A stretch of 6,386 bases of DNA from Candidatus Omnitrophota bacterium (GTDB taxonomy: Bacteria; Omnitrophota; Gorgyraeia; Zapsychrales; Zapsychraceae): the NCBI GenBank assembly GCA_016217585.1, contig JACRHQ010000188.1:1-6386 (forward strand). The letters are read 5' to 3'. A program made the translations under genes and the position numbers. Under the pieces are notes generated by a model. The model was not told the DNA's origin, made no database searches, and saw only the letters and a program-made list of their open reading frames with translations. This document shows positions 5,267-6,386 of this stretch, one piece after another. Numbering within the stretch: position 1 is the first letter of the stretch; the number at the start of each line of letters is the position of its first letter.

Positions 5267-5992
5267 ATGACCAAGGTCATTGTTTCCTGGAGCGGTGGTA
5301 AAGACAGCGCCATGGCCTTGTACGCCGTCCGCGCCAGCGGAACGTACGAGGTCTTGGCCCTTTTGACCACCGTCACCGAAGGCTACGACCGCATCAGCAT
5401 GCACGGGGTGCGCCGGTCGTTATTGGAAGAACAGTCCCGCTCCCTGAACATTCCCGCAGAAAAGATTTATATTTCCCAAAAATCTTCAAACGAAGAATAC
5501 GAGGCGAGGCTCAAGGAAAAACTTTTGTTGTACCGCCGGCAGGGTGTTTCCTCGGTCGTGATCGGTGATATTTTTCTGGAGGATTTGCGAAAATACCGGG
5601 AAGAAAATCTGGCGAAAATCGGTATGAAGGGAATCTTCCCGCTCTGGAAGCGCGATACGGCCGCGCTGGCGCGGGAATTCATCGATGTGGGGTTTAAGGC
5701 GGTGATTACCTGTGTCGACTCGCGGCATCTCCCCCGGGAATTCGCCGGCCGGGAATTTGACCGGCAATTTTTATCCGATTTGCCTGCCAGCGTCGACCCC
5801 TGCGGCGAAAACGGCGAATTCCATTCCTTTGTCTACGACGGCCCTGTTTTGGGGCATCCTGTCCTCCACCGGAAAGGTGAAATTGTCCTTCGCGACAACC
5901 GGTTTTATTATTGTGATTTATTGCCTTCCCGGGAATCGCGCCAGGGCAGGCACGACGCAACCTCAAAAGCGCCGCTCAAGGAAAAAGTTTGA
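5267..5992 (+). CDS. Dph6-like ATP-pyrophosphatase (ATP_bind_4, diphthine-ammonia ligase family)
   Basis: A 241-residue member of the adenine-nucleotide alpha-hydrolase family. In eukaryotes and archaea the relative Dph6 activates diphthine with ATP for amidation on elongation factor 2. The PP-loop is S9-G-G-K-D-S14 directly after the first strand. Other family segments are HG-R around 46-49, GDIFLEDLRKYREENL (100-115), GIFPLW (122-127) and DPCGENGEFHSFVYDGP (177-193), the diagnostic C-terminal motif. The final 20 or so residues are polar and look unconserved. Bacteria do not make diphthamide, so the substrate here is unknown; an amidation or adenylation on a metabolite, RNA or protein is possible. 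The ATG at 5267 follows AGG at 5257-5259 at 7 nt. The 83-nt gap from the ORF6N stop holds no clear promoter, only weak CCCGG/CCGGG complementarity (5217-5221, 5240-5244). The next gene starts 9 nt after its stop. Confidence 0.87.
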   Translation: MTKVIVSWSGGKDSAMALYAVRASGTYEVLALLTTVTEGYDRISMHGVRRSLLEEQSRSLNIPAEKIYISQKSSNEEYEARLKEKLLLYRRQGVSSVVIGDIFLEDLRKYREENLAKIGMKGIFPLWKRDTAALAREFIDVGFKAVITCVDSRHLPREFAGREFDRQFLSDLPASVDPCGENGEFHSFVYDGPVLGHPVLHRKGEIVLRDNRFYYCDLLPSRESRQGRHDATSKAPLKEKV

Positions 5993-6001
5993 CAGGTTTT
6001 T

Positions 6002-6099
6002 ATGTCCAGGATGATTGTTGTAGAACAGATCGAACGAAAGATCTATTTCGTGAGGGGAATGAAAGTAATGCTGGATAAGGATCTGGCATTGTTGTACGG
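6002..6099 (+). repeat. Direct repeat DR2, 5' end of ORF6N copy 2
   Basis: Partner of 4671-4768 in the same orientation, 93 of 98 positions identical, beginning at the ATG. Together the repeats bracket the 3' part of ORF6N copy 1 and the whole Dph6-like gene. Recombination between them would delete about 1.33 kb and leave one chimeric, truncated ORF6N gene. Confidence 0.9.
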
Positions 6100-6202
6100 G
6101 GTTAAGGCCTTCCGTTTAAGGGAGCAGGTGAAGCGTAACCGGGGCCGCTTTCCCGCGGATTTTATGTTTCAACTGAATGATAAGGAAATTGATTTCATTG
6201 AG

Positions 6203-6226
6203 TTCCGGGGACACGTACCTAATTAA
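6203..6226. mobile_element. Possible remnant of a REP/RAYT-associated repeat end
   Basis: TTCCGGGGACACGTACC followed by TAATTAA sits exactly where ORF6N copy 2 loses similarity to its family. From memory, short GGGGACAC-type sequences of this style flank REP-associated tyrosine transposase genes in several bacterial groups; I cannot confirm this here. No transposase gene is visible in the 160 nt that remain. Confidence 0.25.
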
Positions 6227-6231
6227 ATGAC

Positions 6232-6386
6232 ATGCCTAAAGCATTAATCAAAACCGACGGGTACAAGACCCTCGTCCAGAAAATCACGCGGGAGTTCGCG
6301 GAGCTGGAGGTCTTTGTCAAGAGCCGCTTCGCGAAGGCGTATTGGAACGTCGGCAAATATATCGACGAGCACCTTCTGGAGCACAA
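6232..6386 (+). CDS. N-terminus of a probable DUF1016/YhcG-family PDDEXK nuclease (3' end outside window)
   Basis: An open frame of 51 codons from ATG 6232 runs off the window. It starts MPKALIKTDGYKTLVQ. The segment FVKSRFAKAYWNVGKYIDEHLLEH (28-51) matches the N-terminal helical region of DUF1016/YhcG proteins, where a YW.(I/V)G..I pattern is typical; the full protein would carry a PDDEXK nuclease domain further on. Such genes are common near restriction systems, phage-defence clusters and mobile DNA, but the role is not established. There is no Shine-Dalgarno before 6232, and the start lies 5 nt after the truncated ORF6N stop, so reinitiation is possible. An overlapping ATG at 6227 is in another frame. 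The catalytic half is not visible, so the call rests on the N-terminal pattern only. Confidence 0.6.
   Translation, partial: MPKALIKTDGYKTLVQKITREFAELEVFVKSRFAKAYWNVGKYIDEHLLEH

Larger units (their letters stand above)
6002..6226 (+). pseudogene. Truncated second ORF6N-domain gene (74 residues)
   Basis: Begins MSRMIVVEQIERKIYFVRGMKVMLDKDLALLYG, nearly the same as copy 1, then continues as a distinct ORF6N variant (KRNRGRFPADFMFQL). The frame stops at TAA 6224-6226, so the diagnostic PYAFTEQGIAMLSS half and the coiled-coil tail are missing. The last eight or so residues (EFRGHVPN) look unrelated to the family and come from a GGGGACAC-containing sequence, suggesting that something joined or inserted here. 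No continuation of the ORF6N fold appears in the remaining 160 nt in any frame. The ATG has AGG at 5994-5996 (5-nt spacing) and lies 9 nt after the Dph6-like stop, so it could still be translated as a short N-terminal fragment. Confidence 0.75.

Noticed and set aside
5251..6004. Shared GACAGGTT...TTTTATG leader before the Dph6-like gene and ORF6N copy 2
   Set aside because: The match is about 12-14 bases of T-rich ribosome-binding context with a length difference; too short to separate from chance.
5989..6017. TTGACA at 5989-5994 as a promoter for ORF6N copy 2
   Set aside because: A -10 box at proper spacing would fall inside the coding sequence downstream of the ATG and the bases there (TGATTG) do not match.

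Overview
The window carries bacterial chromosomal DNA, moderately GC-rich, with all recognisable genes on the + strand. Three consecutive late heme-biosynthesis genes, a PilZ gene, ORF6N-domain genes and short self-complementary repeats between genes suggest an uncultured environmental bacterium. The general look recalls Omnitrophota/PVC-type genomes, but that is a weak impression and no marker gene here settles the phylum.

Region 1 (1-324): the 3' end of a small membrane-protein gene, then a short spacer with a convincing sigma70-type promoter (TTGCAA, 17 nt, TGgTATTCT). Its -10 box ends only 10 nt before the hemN ATG, so the hemN mRNA may be leaderless.

Region 2 (325-4607): a probable operon hemN - pilZ - hemE - hemG. 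HemE converts uroporphyrinogen III to coproporphyrinogen III, HemN converts that to protoporphyrinogen IX by radical-SAM chemistry, and HemG (HemY type, FAD) oxidises it to protoporphyrin IX. Together these are three successive steps of the protoporphyrin-dependent route; ferrochelatase is not in the window. A stand-alone PilZ (c-di-GMP receptor type) gene overlaps the hemN stop codon by one base. The pilZ-hemE and hemE-hemG spacers are each almost filled by a self-complementary array of short units sharing a GATAC/GTATC core. Each predicted hairpin touches the ribosome-binding region of the next gene.

Region 3 (4608-6386): accessory DNA. A complete ORF6N-domain gene lies behind a 15-bp hairpin that contains its own Shine-Dalgarno. 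It is followed by a Dph6/ATP_bind_4-type ATP-pyrophosphatase gene, a second ORF6N gene truncated at 74 residues, and the start of a probable DUF1016/YhcG-type nuclease gene cut by the window edge. The first 98 nt of the two ORF6N genes match at 93 positions and then diverge abruptly, so the Dph6-like gene sits between two near-identical direct repeats. The truncated copy ends in a GGGGACAC-type sequence that may be a mobile-repeat remnant.

The best candidates for something undescribed are the paired GATAC-core hairpin arrays in front of the heme genes, and the ORF6N module with its conserved 5' end, SD-masking hairpin and internal palindrome.
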